Shown here: piece by piece, positions 1 through 7,119 of the stretch
Layout: each line of letters opens with the position of its first letter
Position numbering within the stretch: position 1 is the stretch's first letter
Origin: Deltaproteobacteria bacterium
GTDB taxonomy: Bacteria; UBA10199; DSSB01
Direction: 5' to 3'
DNA length: 8,427 nucleotides
Assembly (NCBI GenBank): GCA_021772695.1
Contig: JAJFLL010000047.1
Coordinates: 1-8,427 of the forward strand
Made by a program: the position numbers and the translations under genes
Notes under the pieces: model-generated
Told to the model about the DNA's origin: nothing
Seen by the model: the letters and a program-made list of their open reading frames with translations, nothing else
The model's database searches: none

Positions 1-1650
1 AGGCTGAGTACGGCTATTGCCGAAACCCAGACGGGACAAAGGCTCGCCAACCTAGCGCAACAACTGAGGCAGCACCAGCTAGGCCAATCCATCCACCGCG
101 GCATGCAAAACAACGTCTTCGCCTGGCGGGCCACCAAGGGCTTCGCCATGGGCGCCTGGATCAGTACCGCCGAAAACGGCATTGCCGCCGCCACCGACGA
201 AGTGAATCCCGAGGGCCATCACGCCAAGTCTTGGGCCTTCGATGCCTTGGCCACGGGCGCGGCCATGGGACTGTTCACCACGGCGGCATCTTACATGGGC
301 AACTCCATCGAGAAGAACCTACTCAAGCGCATGATGGGAAGATATTTCGGCAGCACCAAGGCACCACTGAATGTTGTTGGGGATCTGTTCGCTGAGGTCG
401 GCGAGGAATCCATCGATGCGACAATACGGGCAAAACTAGAAGACGGCGACAAAGATCTAGGCTTCGATCAATTTCGAGAGATCGCCATGGTCAGTGGTTT
501 AGGCGGCTTCACCAAGACCGGCATGGTGGCCGAGATGTTGCGCTCACCCAAAGCAAAGTCCACAGAAGTGACTCCGGCGCCGGAGGAGGGGCCCGTAAGG
601 ACGCGAAAAGAAGCGAGTATGAGCATAAGAATTCCGCCCATCATAAAACCCAATTATCGTGTGGACCAGCGCGGCCCCTTTGGTGTGTTCCTGCAAGAGA
701 AAATTGCCGGAGTAAAGGCATATACTCCACTGGGATATATCAATGATCGCCCCAATAGTATCGTCAATCCTCAAGCCCCCTTGGCCATTATGATTACCGG
801 TGCCGGTGGTGATCAAAGTCATTACGGCGAACTTCCCCAACAACTCTTTCAGGCGGGATACCAGGTTTCAAATCTGGTTATTCCTGGATATGACGCTTCC
901 GATGCTTCAGAAATATTAAAGGTAGGTCTCGGCGAGGCCCAGGGCTTGGCTGATTTTTGGTTTCAAAGCCTAAAACAGGCCACCGAAACAGTGATGGATC
1001 GTCACCCCCAATCGCCGGTGGTCTTGTTAGGCCAGTCCTTGGGAGCTGCTAGCCTCACTAGAATTCTTACTGAGCTCTCTGAGCAAAAGCAGGAAAGAGT
1101 TAAGGCCATGGTCCTTGCCGCTCCTGCCTTTGCCTTCCACCCCTTTGAATCCGATTCCGTAGCCAAGAACTGGTTCATGCGCCATGTGGCTTTTCCCCTG
1201 CGGGTCTTATTGTCTCCCTTTCCCAAAAAAGCCCGGCAGCCGAAGTGGGACCCTGAGGTTGCTGACCATGTCTACACCATTCCACTCCGGCCATGGGGCA
1301 GCGATTACGCGGCAGTGTTATATGGAGAGACCGCAGCCACCCAATTGTCCCAAATCAAAAGTCTAAGTGATGCTCCGCCCACCTTGATATTATTTGATGA
1401 GCAAGACCCTACCGTGGCGCCTCGGGGAGCAAAACTAATAGCTGAGGCTTTCGGCAAGAGGGCGGTTTTAAAGTCCCTACAAAACACAGACCACTATCCC
1501 TTCCTGACTAAAGAACGCCAAAAACTCTTCAACCAAATCAAGCTCTTTTTTCATGGTACCTTAGTGGGTGGCTCGCTAGATCGTCGTCGCACCATGATTG
1601 GTGGATTTAGTATAAATCTTGATCCAAATAAATCGGATCCAAATCAATAA
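1..1650 (+). CDS. C-terminal part of a large protein ending in an alpha/beta-hydrolase (esterase/lysophospholipase-like) domain; 5' end outside window
   Basis: The frame is open from base 1, and the first in-frame ATG (103) has no Shine-Dalgarno sequence, so the gene very probably starts upstream; 549 codons are visible. Codons 35-185 are Ala/Gly-rich and probably helical, with amphipathic stretches but no domain I recognise. A Lys/Pro/Glu-rich linker lies at about codons 182-206. The rest is an alpha/beta hydrolase of the Hydrolase_4/monoacylglycerol-lipase type: oxyanion-loop region ITGAGG (codons 265-270), nucleophile elbow GQSLG with Ser346, acid Asp469 in DEQDP, and His498 in TDHYPF. A tail of about 30 residues follows, ending with two DPN motifs. 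Likely activity is ester or lipid hydrolysis; the substrate is unknown. GC falls from about 59% (1-600) to about 50% (601-1200) at the domain boundary. An in-frame ATG at 619 could start a free-standing 343-residue hydrolase. The hydrolase call is firm; the role of the N-terminal part is unknown. Confidence 0.8.
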   Translation, partial: RLSTAIAETQTGQRLANLAQQLRQHQLGQSIHRGMQNNVFAWRATKGFAMGAWISTAENGIAAATDEVNPEGHHAKSWAFDALATGAAMGLFTTAASYMGNSIEKNLLKRMMGRYFGSTKAPLNVVGDLFAEVGEESIDATIRAKLEDGDKDLGFDQFREIAMVSGLGGFTKTGMVAEMLRSPKAKSTEVTPAPEEGPVRTRKEASMSIRIPPIIKPNYRVDQRGPFGVFLQEKIAGVKAYTPLGYINDRPNSIVNPQAPLAIMITGAGGDQSHYGELPQQLFQAGYQVSNLVIPGYDASDASEILKVGLGEAQGLADFWFQSLKQATETVMDRHPQSPVVLLGQSLGAASLTRILTELSEQKQERVKAMVLAAPAFAFHPFESDSVAKNWFMRHVAFPLRVLLSPFPKKARQPKWDPEVADHVYTIPLRPWGSDYAAVLYGETAATQLSQIKSLSDAPPTLILFDEQDPTVAPRGAKLIAEAFGKRAVLKSLQNTDHYPFLTKERQKLFNQIKLFFHGTLVGGSLDRRRTMIGGFSINLDPNKSDPNQ

Positions 1651-1896
1651 TGGCATGGATCTCATTGGTCAGAATCCGTAGTTTAAAATGGATGCTGAGG
1701 CTGAGGAAAATAATACCAAGCTCTTAATCAATTATTCAGAATAAAGGAGAGTGCTTGGTTGAAAAAACTAACGTGAATGAGGATGTGGGTCTAAAGTTCC
1801 TTAGCTCTAAAGAGGCGTGATTCCTAAACTTCCGGCACGAAACCCTATCAAAGATTTCAGGGCCCCATCAACCTTCGTAATAGTAATCAACACGGT
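1651..1896. other. Convergent intergenic region
   Basis: This 246-base, AT-richer stretch separates the plus-strand hydrolase gene from the 3' end of the minus-strand cluster. I see no strong stem with a T-run on either strand. It holds a 25-codon ORF at 1650-1727 that overlaps the preceding stop as TAATG, and a 21-codon TTG ORF at 1755-1820 preceded by AAAGGAG (1743-1749). It also holds the inverted repeat CCAAGC/GCTTGG (1716-1721, 1753-1758). A second, interrupted structure (CCCT 1843-1846 with AGGG 1859-1862) lies nearer the minus-strand stop. None of the short ORFs is recognisable as a known gene. Confidence 0.6.
1704..1758 (-). terminator. Weak candidate terminator for the minus-strand cluster
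   Basis: Read on the minus strand, CCAAGC (1758-1753) can pair with GCTTGG (1721-1716) and is followed by a T-rich stretch, TATTATTTTCC (1715-1705). The loop of 31 bases is much longer than in a classical intrinsic terminator, and the stem is only 6 perfect pairs plus 2-3 more beyond a mismatch. It lies about 140 bases after the stop codon of the last gene. No better candidate was seen nearer to that stop. Confidence 0.2.
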
Positions 1897-3057
1897 TTAG
1901 TTTTCATGAGCGTTTGGCGCTAAGTAACTGATCCGATAAATCGCCCCGGCCTGATCATCGCTCACCAATAAGGCCCCATCGGGCATCACCTGCACATCCA
2001 CCGGACGGCCCCAATGGCTGACGCCATGTAACCAACCGGTGGCGAAGGGAAGGTAGGCCACCGCTTGATCGCCCTCTAATTTCACCAAACTCAACTGATA
2101 GCCGATTTTCTTGTCACGATTCCATGAGCCGTGTTCGGCGAGAAAGATTTGCTGTCGGTAGGCTTCGGGAAACATCTTGCCCGTATAAAACCGCATCCCC
2201 AAGGCGGCCACGTGAGGCCCCAATAATTGCGCGGGCGCCACAAAGCTTTGGCAAAATTCCTTGGTTTTTTCCATTTTAGGATCGGGAACGTTGTCGCCAT
2301 AACAATAGGGAAAACCGAAGTTCAAACCTGGAGCCACCGCACGGTTCAACTCATCGGGCGGCAGATCTTCGCCCAGCCAGTCGCGGCCATTGTCGGTGAA
2401 CCATAAGGCTTGGGTGACCGGGTGCCAGGCAAAGCCCACGCTATTGCGTACCCCACGGGCGAAAACTTCGAAACCGGATCCGTCTGGATTCATGCGGGCG
2501 ATGGTGGCGTGGGGATCCTCGTTTTCACAGATATTACAAGGTGCCCCAATGGACACGTAGAGTTTGCCATCGGGACCAAAGGCTAAGTATTTCCAACTGT
2601 GACGCTTTTGTGTGGGCAGTTTGGCCGGAAGCACCACAGGCCTGGGTGGATTTTTTAATCGCCCTTCCACACCGTCGAAACGAAGGATGCGATTTACTTC
2701 GGCCACATACAAGGCACCGTTCCGAAAGGCCACACCGTTGGGTTGCGTAAGCCCGGAGGCGATTTCATAGACCTGATCGGCCTTGTGATCGCCGTTCCCA
2801 TCCACTAAGGCATAGACCTTACCGGTATGACGGGTGCCCACAAAGAGTGTGCCTTTTGGTGAGAGCGTCATGGACCTGGCTCCGGGGACCTGATCGGAAA
2901 ATATTTCGATTTGAAAACCCGGGGGTAATTTAATTTTATCGATGGGAATCGAGTCGGCCCCGAGGGAGGTTGTCATTGGAAAAAAAGTCAGGGCTAGGAC
3001 CAAGACCAGGAGTCGCAGGTGGGGATACCATCGTCTTCGAAAAGGGGGAATCAACAT
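1897..3057 (-). CDS. PQQ-dependent sugar dehydrogenase, sorbosone/aldose dehydrogenase family, exported
   Basis: This 386-residue protein belongs to the soluble quinoprotein glucose/sorbosone dehydrogenase family (six-bladed beta-propeller), which oxidises sugars or sugar aldehydes with PQQ. The N-terminus has basic residues (RRR at 7-9), a hydrophobic stretch (about 15-33) and a likely signal peptidase I site near SLGA-D (34/35), so it should act in the periplasm. Family features visible are RHSWK with His153, a candidate catalytic base; RGVRNSVGFAW with Arg204; the family-typical FTDNGRDWLGEDLPPDEL (220-237); and a final blade GRPVDVQVMPDG (350-361). Four cysteines (174, 177, 252, 269), all in the mature protein, could form two disulfides. 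The ATG overlaps the 3' end of fadE by 7 bases and has AGGA six bases upstream, so translation is probably coupled. Whether PQQ is made by this organism cannot be seen here, and the substrate is unknown; some family members have no proven activity. Confidence 0.88.
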   Translation of the reverse strand: MLIPPFRRRWYPHLRLLVLVLALTFFPMTTSLGADSIPIDKIKLPPGFQIEIFSDQVPGARSMTLSPKGTLFVGTRHTGKVYALVDGNGDHKADQVYEIASGLTQPNGVAFRNGALYVAEVNRILRFDGVEGRLKNPPRPVVLPAKLPTQKRHSWKYLAFGPDGKLYVSIGAPCNICENEDPHATIARMNPDGSGFEVFARGVRNSVGFAWHPVTQALWFTDNGRDWLGEDLPPDELNRAVAPGLNFGFPYCYGDNVPDPKMEKTKEFCQSFVAPAQLLGPHVAALGMRFYTGKMFPEAYRQQIFLAEHGSWNRDKKIGYQLSLVKLEGDQAVAYLPFATGWLHGVSHWGRPVDVQVMPDGALLVSDDQAGAIYRISYLAPNAHEN

Positions 3058-5483
3058 TTTCGATCCTGAAAGGCCTCAGGGCTGAAGTCATCCACTTGAA
3101 TGACCTTATCGCGCAGAGCCTCTAAGCGATGTAATAGGCTCAACTGGGCATCAGAAATAATATTGAGGTCTTTGGCTTGCTGCCACAATAGAGATTTCGG
3201 GGCCTTTAGTAATTTGCCGCTCTTCAAGGCACGACGAATCTTTTTTAAAGGAATCTGAACTTCCGCGTGGTGATGCCAGGCCAATTCCAATAAGCCGAGG
3301 CCCATTTCTTGATTGTCCGGTAAATATACTTCGTCGGTCAGGGCGTCCCGAAAGGCAGCGTCTTCTTGCATGGCCCGTGCAATCTGGGTGCTCAGCCGAT
3401 CGACGGGCGGGCCTTCGCGAAAGCCACAGGGAAAGAGCCAGAGTCTCAGGAACCATGCAATGGGTCTGATGGGAAAATTCGCCAACGTACCACGAAAGGC
3501 CTCTTCAATTTTTTGCAAGCTGAATTGCACGGACCAGTGCAAGACAGATCGCAGTGCCTTCGGTGAACCGGCATCGGCAAAATGTTTGAGGGCTGCCGAG
3601 GCCAAGTACAGGTTGGTAAGGATGTCGGCCAGACGACCGGTGATCATCTCCCGACGTTTTAAACTTCCACCCAAGCTAGCCATGGCCGTGTCGGAAAGAA
3701 AGGCAAAGGCCGCGCTCATGCGAGTGAGCTTACGATAATATTTTCCCTGGCCTGCTCCCCACGGTGCTCGGGCCAAGCGGGCACCGGTTAGCCCCAATAC
3801 CAAGGAGCGCATGGCATTTTTAAAAACAAAATTAATATGGCCGAAAAAGGAACGATCAAATTCCTTGAGGTTACCCTCAGCCACGGAATGAATCTCATCT
3901 TGCACGAAGGGATGACAGCGAATGGCGCCTTGCCCAAAGATGATCATGGACCGGGTCAAGATATTGGCTCCCTCCACGGTGATGCCGATGGGGAGCGCCT
4001 TATAAAGTTGCCCCAAGACATTGTGGCGTCCTTGCATGATGCCCGCACCGGCACGCAGGTCCATGGTGTCATTGACCACTTGGCGCATGACTTCGGTGCT
4101 GGCCGCCTTTATCACGGCGGTGAGCACCGCGGGACGTTCGCCCAGGTCGAGGGCACCCAGTGTCATGCGTCTGGCCGCGGTGGCTAAATACGTTAGGCCG
4201 GCGATACGTGCCATCACCTCTTCAACACCTTCAAAATGTCCGATGGCCATGCCAAATTGTTCTCGCAGCGCCGCGTAATTTCCCGAGACCCGAACGCAGA
4301 GTTGGGATCCACCCACCGATAAGGAGGGTAGGGAGATACCTCGGCCCGCGCTGAGTGATTCCATGAGCATACGCCAACCCTTGCCCGCCTGCTCGGCGCC
4401 GCCGATGATAGCGTCTAGCGGTACGAACACATCTTTTCCTTGGTTGGGGCCATTCTGAAAGGGAATGCCTAAGGGATCATGACGGTTGCCGATCTCGATA
4501 CCAGGCAACTGGGCAGGGATCAGGGCACAGGTAATGCCTAGATCCTGTTTTTTCCCCAAGAGATGATCGGGGTCTTTCAATTTAAAGGCCAGGCCGATGA
4601 TCGTCGAGATAGGACCCAAAGTAATGTAGCGCTTGTCCCAATGCAGGCGCATTCCCAAGACCTCTTTGCCTTCGTAGTTACCTTTGCAAACGATGCCCTC
4701 ACTGGTGGTAGCAGCGGCGTCACTCCCAGCCTCGGGACCGGTCAAAGCGAAGCAGGGCATCTCTTCACCACTGGCCAGGCGAGGTAGAAAATATTTTTTT
4801 TGTTCCGGGGTGCCGTAGTGATGCAGAAGTTCGGCGGGTCCCAAACTATTGGGCACCATGATGGTTACCGCGGCGGTAATGCATCTGGTTGAGATGCGGG
4901 TGATGACTTGGGCGTGGGCGATGGCGGAAAATCCCAGGCCGCCGTATTCCTTGGGAATGATCATGCCGAAGAAACGGTGTTGTTTAAAAAAATCCCAAGC
5001 CCACGGCGGCAGGTCTCCTGCTTGTACCACCTCATAGTCATCGATACGTGCGCAGAATTCCTCCACGGGACCCGCCATGAAGGCCGCTTCCTCATCGGTG
5101 AGTCCCGGAAACGGGTAAGCCAGTAATTCCTGCCATGGCGGGGCGCCGGAAAAGAGGGCGCGGTCCCACCAAACCGTACCGGCTTCCAAGGCGATGCGTT
5201 CGGTGGCACCCAGTTTGGGAAGGATCTTGCCCACTACCGGCAATAGAAAACGGGAAAGGACCTGACGCCTCAGGGGGCGAAGTCCGAAGAGCAGACCTAG
5301 GGCCACCCAGATTCCTATGGGCAGATAAAGGGAGGGTAGGTCGACTAGGCTTAAGGCAAACATCATGCCCATGGCGCCGAGGCCGCCTAGAAACCAGGCC
5401 CAAAAGCCCCGCCCAAAATACAATAGGGGCAAGGCGAAGATCAAAAAGGCCAAAAGGGGGGCTAAGATGTGCCAAGGAGTCAT
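3051..5483 (-). CDS. fadE: Membrane-associated long-form acyl-CoA dehydrogenase FadE
   Basis: FadE catalyses the first step of beta-oxidation, acyl-CoA to trans-2-enoyl-CoA, passing electrons from FAD to ETF. Counting from the upstream TTG at 5498 (815 residues), the protein shows two or three hydrophobic segments (7-75), the FadE-specific stretch PVEEFCARIDDYEV (144-157), the acyl-CoA dehydrogenase N-terminal and middle domains with CFALTGPEAGSDA (249-261) and KRYITLGPIST (289-299), and the C-terminal helical domain with ITVEGANILTRSMIIFGQGAIRCHP (506-530). Glu509 there is the likely catalytic base. The long C-terminal extension ends in VDDFSPEAF, as in E. coli FadE (814 residues). I chose the ATG at 5483 (810 residues): the TTG has a pyrimidine-rich upstream stretch with no Shine-Dalgarno, whereas GGTAGA lies 7 bases before the ATG. 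It sits 55 bases after a hydrolase gene and overlaps the next gene, so it is most likely co-transcribed. Identity is strong; chain-length preference is unknown. Confidence 0.95.
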   Translation of the reverse strand: MTPWHILAPLLAFLIFALPLLYFGRGFWAWFLGGLGAMGMMFALSLVDLPSLYLPIGIWVALGLLFGLRPLRRQVLSRFLLPVVGKILPKLGATERIALEAGTVWWDRALFSGAPPWQELLAYPFPGLTDEEAAFMAGPVEEFCARIDDYEVVQAGDLPPWAWDFFKQHRFFGMIIPKEYGGLGFSAIAHAQVITRISTRCITAAVTIMVPNSLGPAELLHHYGTPEQKKYFLPRLASGEEMPCFALTGPEAGSDAAATTSEGIVCKGNYEGKEVLGMRLHWDKRYITLGPISTIIGLAFKLKDPDHLLGKKQDLGITCALIPAQLPGIEIGNRHDPLGIPFQNGPNQGKDVFVPLDAIIGGAEQAGKGWRMLMESLSAGRGISLPSLSVGGSQLCVRVSGNYAALREQFGMAIGHFEGVEEVMARIAGLTYLATAARRMTLGALDLGERPAVLTAVIKAASTEVMRQVVNDTMDLRAGAGIMQGRHNVLGQLYKALPIGITVEGANILTRSMIIFGQGAIRCHPFVQDEIHSVAEGNLKEFDRSFFGHINFVFKNAMRSLVLGLTGARLARAPWGAGQGKYYRKLTRMSAAFAFLSDTAMASLGGSLKRREMITGRLADILTNLYLASAALKHFADAGSPKALRSVLHWSVQFSLQKIEEAFRGTLANFPIRPIAWFLRLWLFPCGFREGPPVDRLSTQIARAMQEDAAFRDALTDEVYLPDNQEMGLGLLELAWHHHAEVQIPLKKIRRALKSGKLLKAPKSLLWQQAKDLNIISDAQLSLLHRLEALRDKVIQVDDFSPEAFQDRKC
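3064..3068 (-). promoter_or_regulatory. Ribosome binding site for the PQQ dehydrogenase, inside fadE
   Basis: On the minus strand CAGGA lies six bases before the ATG at 3057 and inside the last codons of fadE. The downstream ATG precedes the fadE TGA (3053-3051), giving a 7-base overlap. This fixes the start of the dehydrogenase and suggests re-initiation by ribosomes finishing fadE. Confidence 0.6.
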
Positions 5484-5538
5484 GGCACATTCTACCAAAG
5501 TTCGGCGTCGGGAGGGAAGAAATACATTAAGTGTTACT

Positions 5539-6474
5539 TTAGGGTTTTGCCAAGAACTCTAGGATATTTTTCTTTAATTGCAGGGGGGAGTCCCAGACGG
5601 CGGCATGCCCGCTATTCTCTAAAATAATGAATTTTGAGTTGGGTAGGCCTTGATGAATCTTTTGCCCGACTTCCAAGGGGATCACGATATCATTGCGGCC
5701 ATGCATCATGAGGGTCTCTTGGGTGATCTCACCCAAGCGATCGTCAAGGACGTAGGGTCGGGAATTTTCTACAAACCCGGCGAAAACGGCCTCATATTGG
5801 GGTTTGATCTTCCGCGAGGTCTTGACCAAGGCATCTAATACAAAGCCTGGCAGGGGCGGAGGGTAATGAAACAATAATTTCATAAAGCGCCTCGCCTTAT
5901 CCCGGTCGTCGAGAGTGAGTTTGGCCAATTCGGGTACCTCGGTGGTGATGCCCGCCGATTCCACTAGGACCATGCGCTGCACCCGGTGAGGATGTTCGAG
6001 GGCCAACAGTAGGCTGATCCACCCCCCTACTGAGAGACCGACAAAGTCGGCCCGTTTTATCTGCAGGGCATTCATCATGCCCAATACCATGTTGGCCTCG
6101 GCCTGAACCGAGTACGTTCGGGGATTGAGTCGCAAAAAATTACTGGCCAAGAGATCGGGAGCGATCACGTGGTATTTTTTGGCCAAGGCGGGCATCAATT
6201 GCATCCAGGTGAGCAGGGCATTGCCACCAAAACCATGCAAGAGGATGACGGTTTGGTCATTTTTCTTGCCGGCTTCGTATAGATGCACCCGGTAATGACC
6301 CACGCGAACCAGTCGTTCTTGAATTCCGAAGGCCCGAAATCCCCAAGTGACCACGGTCCGAAAACTCTTGAGGGGATTAATCACAAAAGGAGTCAGAATA
6401 ATTAGGAAAAGGATTAGGGGGATCCACAGGCGTTTTCTGCCATAGAAGGCACGTTTTTTTGCGGGGGTCGCCAT
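5539..6474 (-). CDS. Membrane-anchored alpha/beta-fold hydrolase
   Basis: This 311-residue protein has a short basic N-terminus (KKRAFYGRKR) followed by one hydrophobic helix (about 17-33), so it is probably anchored in the inner membrane with the catalytic domain outside the cytoplasm; orientation is inferred. The catalytic domain is a canonical alpha/beta hydrolase 1 fold: oxyanion motif HGFGG (80-84), nucleophile elbow GLSVG with Ser148, acid Asp262 in HGRNDIVIP, and His290 in NSGHAAVWD. The lid region around 175-240 is variable. Likely activity is hydrolysis of an ester or related bond; the substrate cannot be told from sequence, as this fold also covers dehalogenases, epoxide hydrolases and C-C hydrolases. 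The gene starts 18 bases after leuD and ends 40-55 bases before fadE, so it looks like a middle gene of one operon. No good Shine-Dalgarno precedes the ATG (AAGG is about 12 bases away). It is unlike the hydrolase domain at 625-1560 beyond the shared fold. Confidence 0.88.
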   Translation of the reverse strand: MATPAKKRAFYGRKRLWIPLILFLIILTPFVINPLKSFRTVVTWGFRAFGIQERLVRVGHYRVHLYEAGKKNDQTVILLHGFGGNALLTWMQLMPALAKKYHVIAPDLLASNFLRLNPRTYSVQAEANMVLGMMNALQIKRADFVGLSVGGWISLLLALEHPHRVQRMVLVESAGITTEVPELAKLTLDDRDKARRFMKLLFHYPPPLPGFVLDALVKTSRKIKPQYEAVFAGFVENSRPYVLDDRLGEITQETLMMHGRNDIVIPLEVGQKIHQGLPNSKFIILENSGHAAVWDSPLQLKKNILEFLAKP

Positions 6475-6492
6475 AGCTAAGGGGAACCTTGG

Positions 6493-7119
6493 TTACCAGA
6501 ATTTTTGAGGATTATAATTACTTTCAAAAACCCCGATGGTTTTCTCGTGGGATAAGGTTTGACCGATGTCATCCAAACCTTGAATCAGGTGATCCTTGAC
6601 GACCGGGTCAATATCAAAGTGAAAGGAGATCTCTTCCTCTAAATGTAGCGTCACCCTCTGTTCGTCTAAATTGATGGTGGCCTCTAGGTCATGAAAGCGT
6701 TCCGACATTTGAAATATTTCTTCTACTTCGGCTTCGCTCAATTCGATGTTGAGCAATCCGTTTTTGACGCTGTTGTTGTGAAAGATGTCGGCAAAGGCAG
6801 GGATGTCTCCCATTCGCGGGGCGATGACAGCGCGAAAGCCGTATTGCTTCACGGCCCATACGGCGTGTTCTCGAGAGGAACCACAGCCGAAATTGTTTCG
6901 GGTCACGAGAATGGAGGCTTTACGAAATCGCGACTGATTCAATTCGAATTCAGGGTTATCCTTTTTGTCGGGCAGATAACGCCAATCGAAAAAAAGATTT
7001 TCGCCGTATCCCGTTCGAAAGATTGATTTGAGGAATTGTTTGGGAATGATTTGATCTGTGTCGACATTGGCCCGATTCAAGGTGGCCAGTTTACCGCGAT
7101 AGGATTTAAAAGCTTCCAT
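6493..7119 (-). CDS. leuD: 3-isopropylmalate dehydratase small subunit LeuD
   Basis: LeuD pairs with LeuC to interconvert 2- and 3-isopropylmalate in leucine biosynthesis in the cytoplasm. The 208-residue length fits the bacterial long form (about 200). Visible family motifs are NVDTDQIIPKQFL (18-30), NNFGCGSSREHA (75-86) with the swivelling-domain substrate-binding loop, and GDIPAFADIFHNNSVKNGLL (104-123). The ATG directly follows the leuC TAA with no intervening base. GGAG lies 7 bases upstream inside leuC, so translation is very probably coupled, as fits a two-subunit enzyme made in equal amounts. The usual next gene, leuB, is not here; an alpha/beta hydrolase follows after 18 bases. No truncation or missing key residue is seen. 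Confidence 0.97.
   Translation of the reverse strand: MEAFKSYRGKLATLNRANVDTDQIIPKQFLKSIFRTGYGENLFFDWRYLPDKKDNPEFELNQSRFRKASILVTRNNFGCGSSREHAVWAVKQYGFRAVIAPRMGDIPAFADIFHNNSVKNGLLNIELSEAEVEEIFQMSERFHDLEATINLDEQRVTLHLEEEISFHFDIDPVVKDHLIQGLDDIGQTLSHEKTIGVFESNYNPQKFW

Noticed and set aside
103..105. ATG at 103 as the true start of the first gene
   Set aside because: The frame is open to base 1 with coding-like sequence, and there is no Shine-Dalgarno before 103; the gene is treated as partial at its 5' end.
1837..1878. Hairpin near the end of the PQQ dehydrogenase gene (ACGAA/TTCGT with CCCT/AGGG inside)
   Set aside because: The arms are short and interrupted by long bulges, and no T-run follows on either strand, so it is not a convincing terminator.
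3019..3036. Arg-rich N-terminus of the PQQ dehydrogenase as a Tat signal
   Set aside because: RRRWYPHL does not match the S-R-R-x-F-L-K pattern; an ordinary Sec signal peptide is more likely.
3313..3738. 141-codon plus-strand ORF opposite fadE
   Set aside because: It lies fully antisense to conserved FadE sequence, with Arg/Ser/Lys-rich composition typical of shadow frames.
5496..5498. TTG at 5498 as the fadE start
   Set aside because: No Shine-Dalgarno precedes it; the ATG at 5483 has GGTAGA upstream. The difference is five residues and does not change the call.
5524..5553. Possible promoter before fadE (TTGGCA, 18 bases, TAATGT on the minus strand)
   Set aside because: The -35-like box is good but the -10 box matches only three of six consensus bases, and it overlaps the end of the hydrolase gene; chance is likely.
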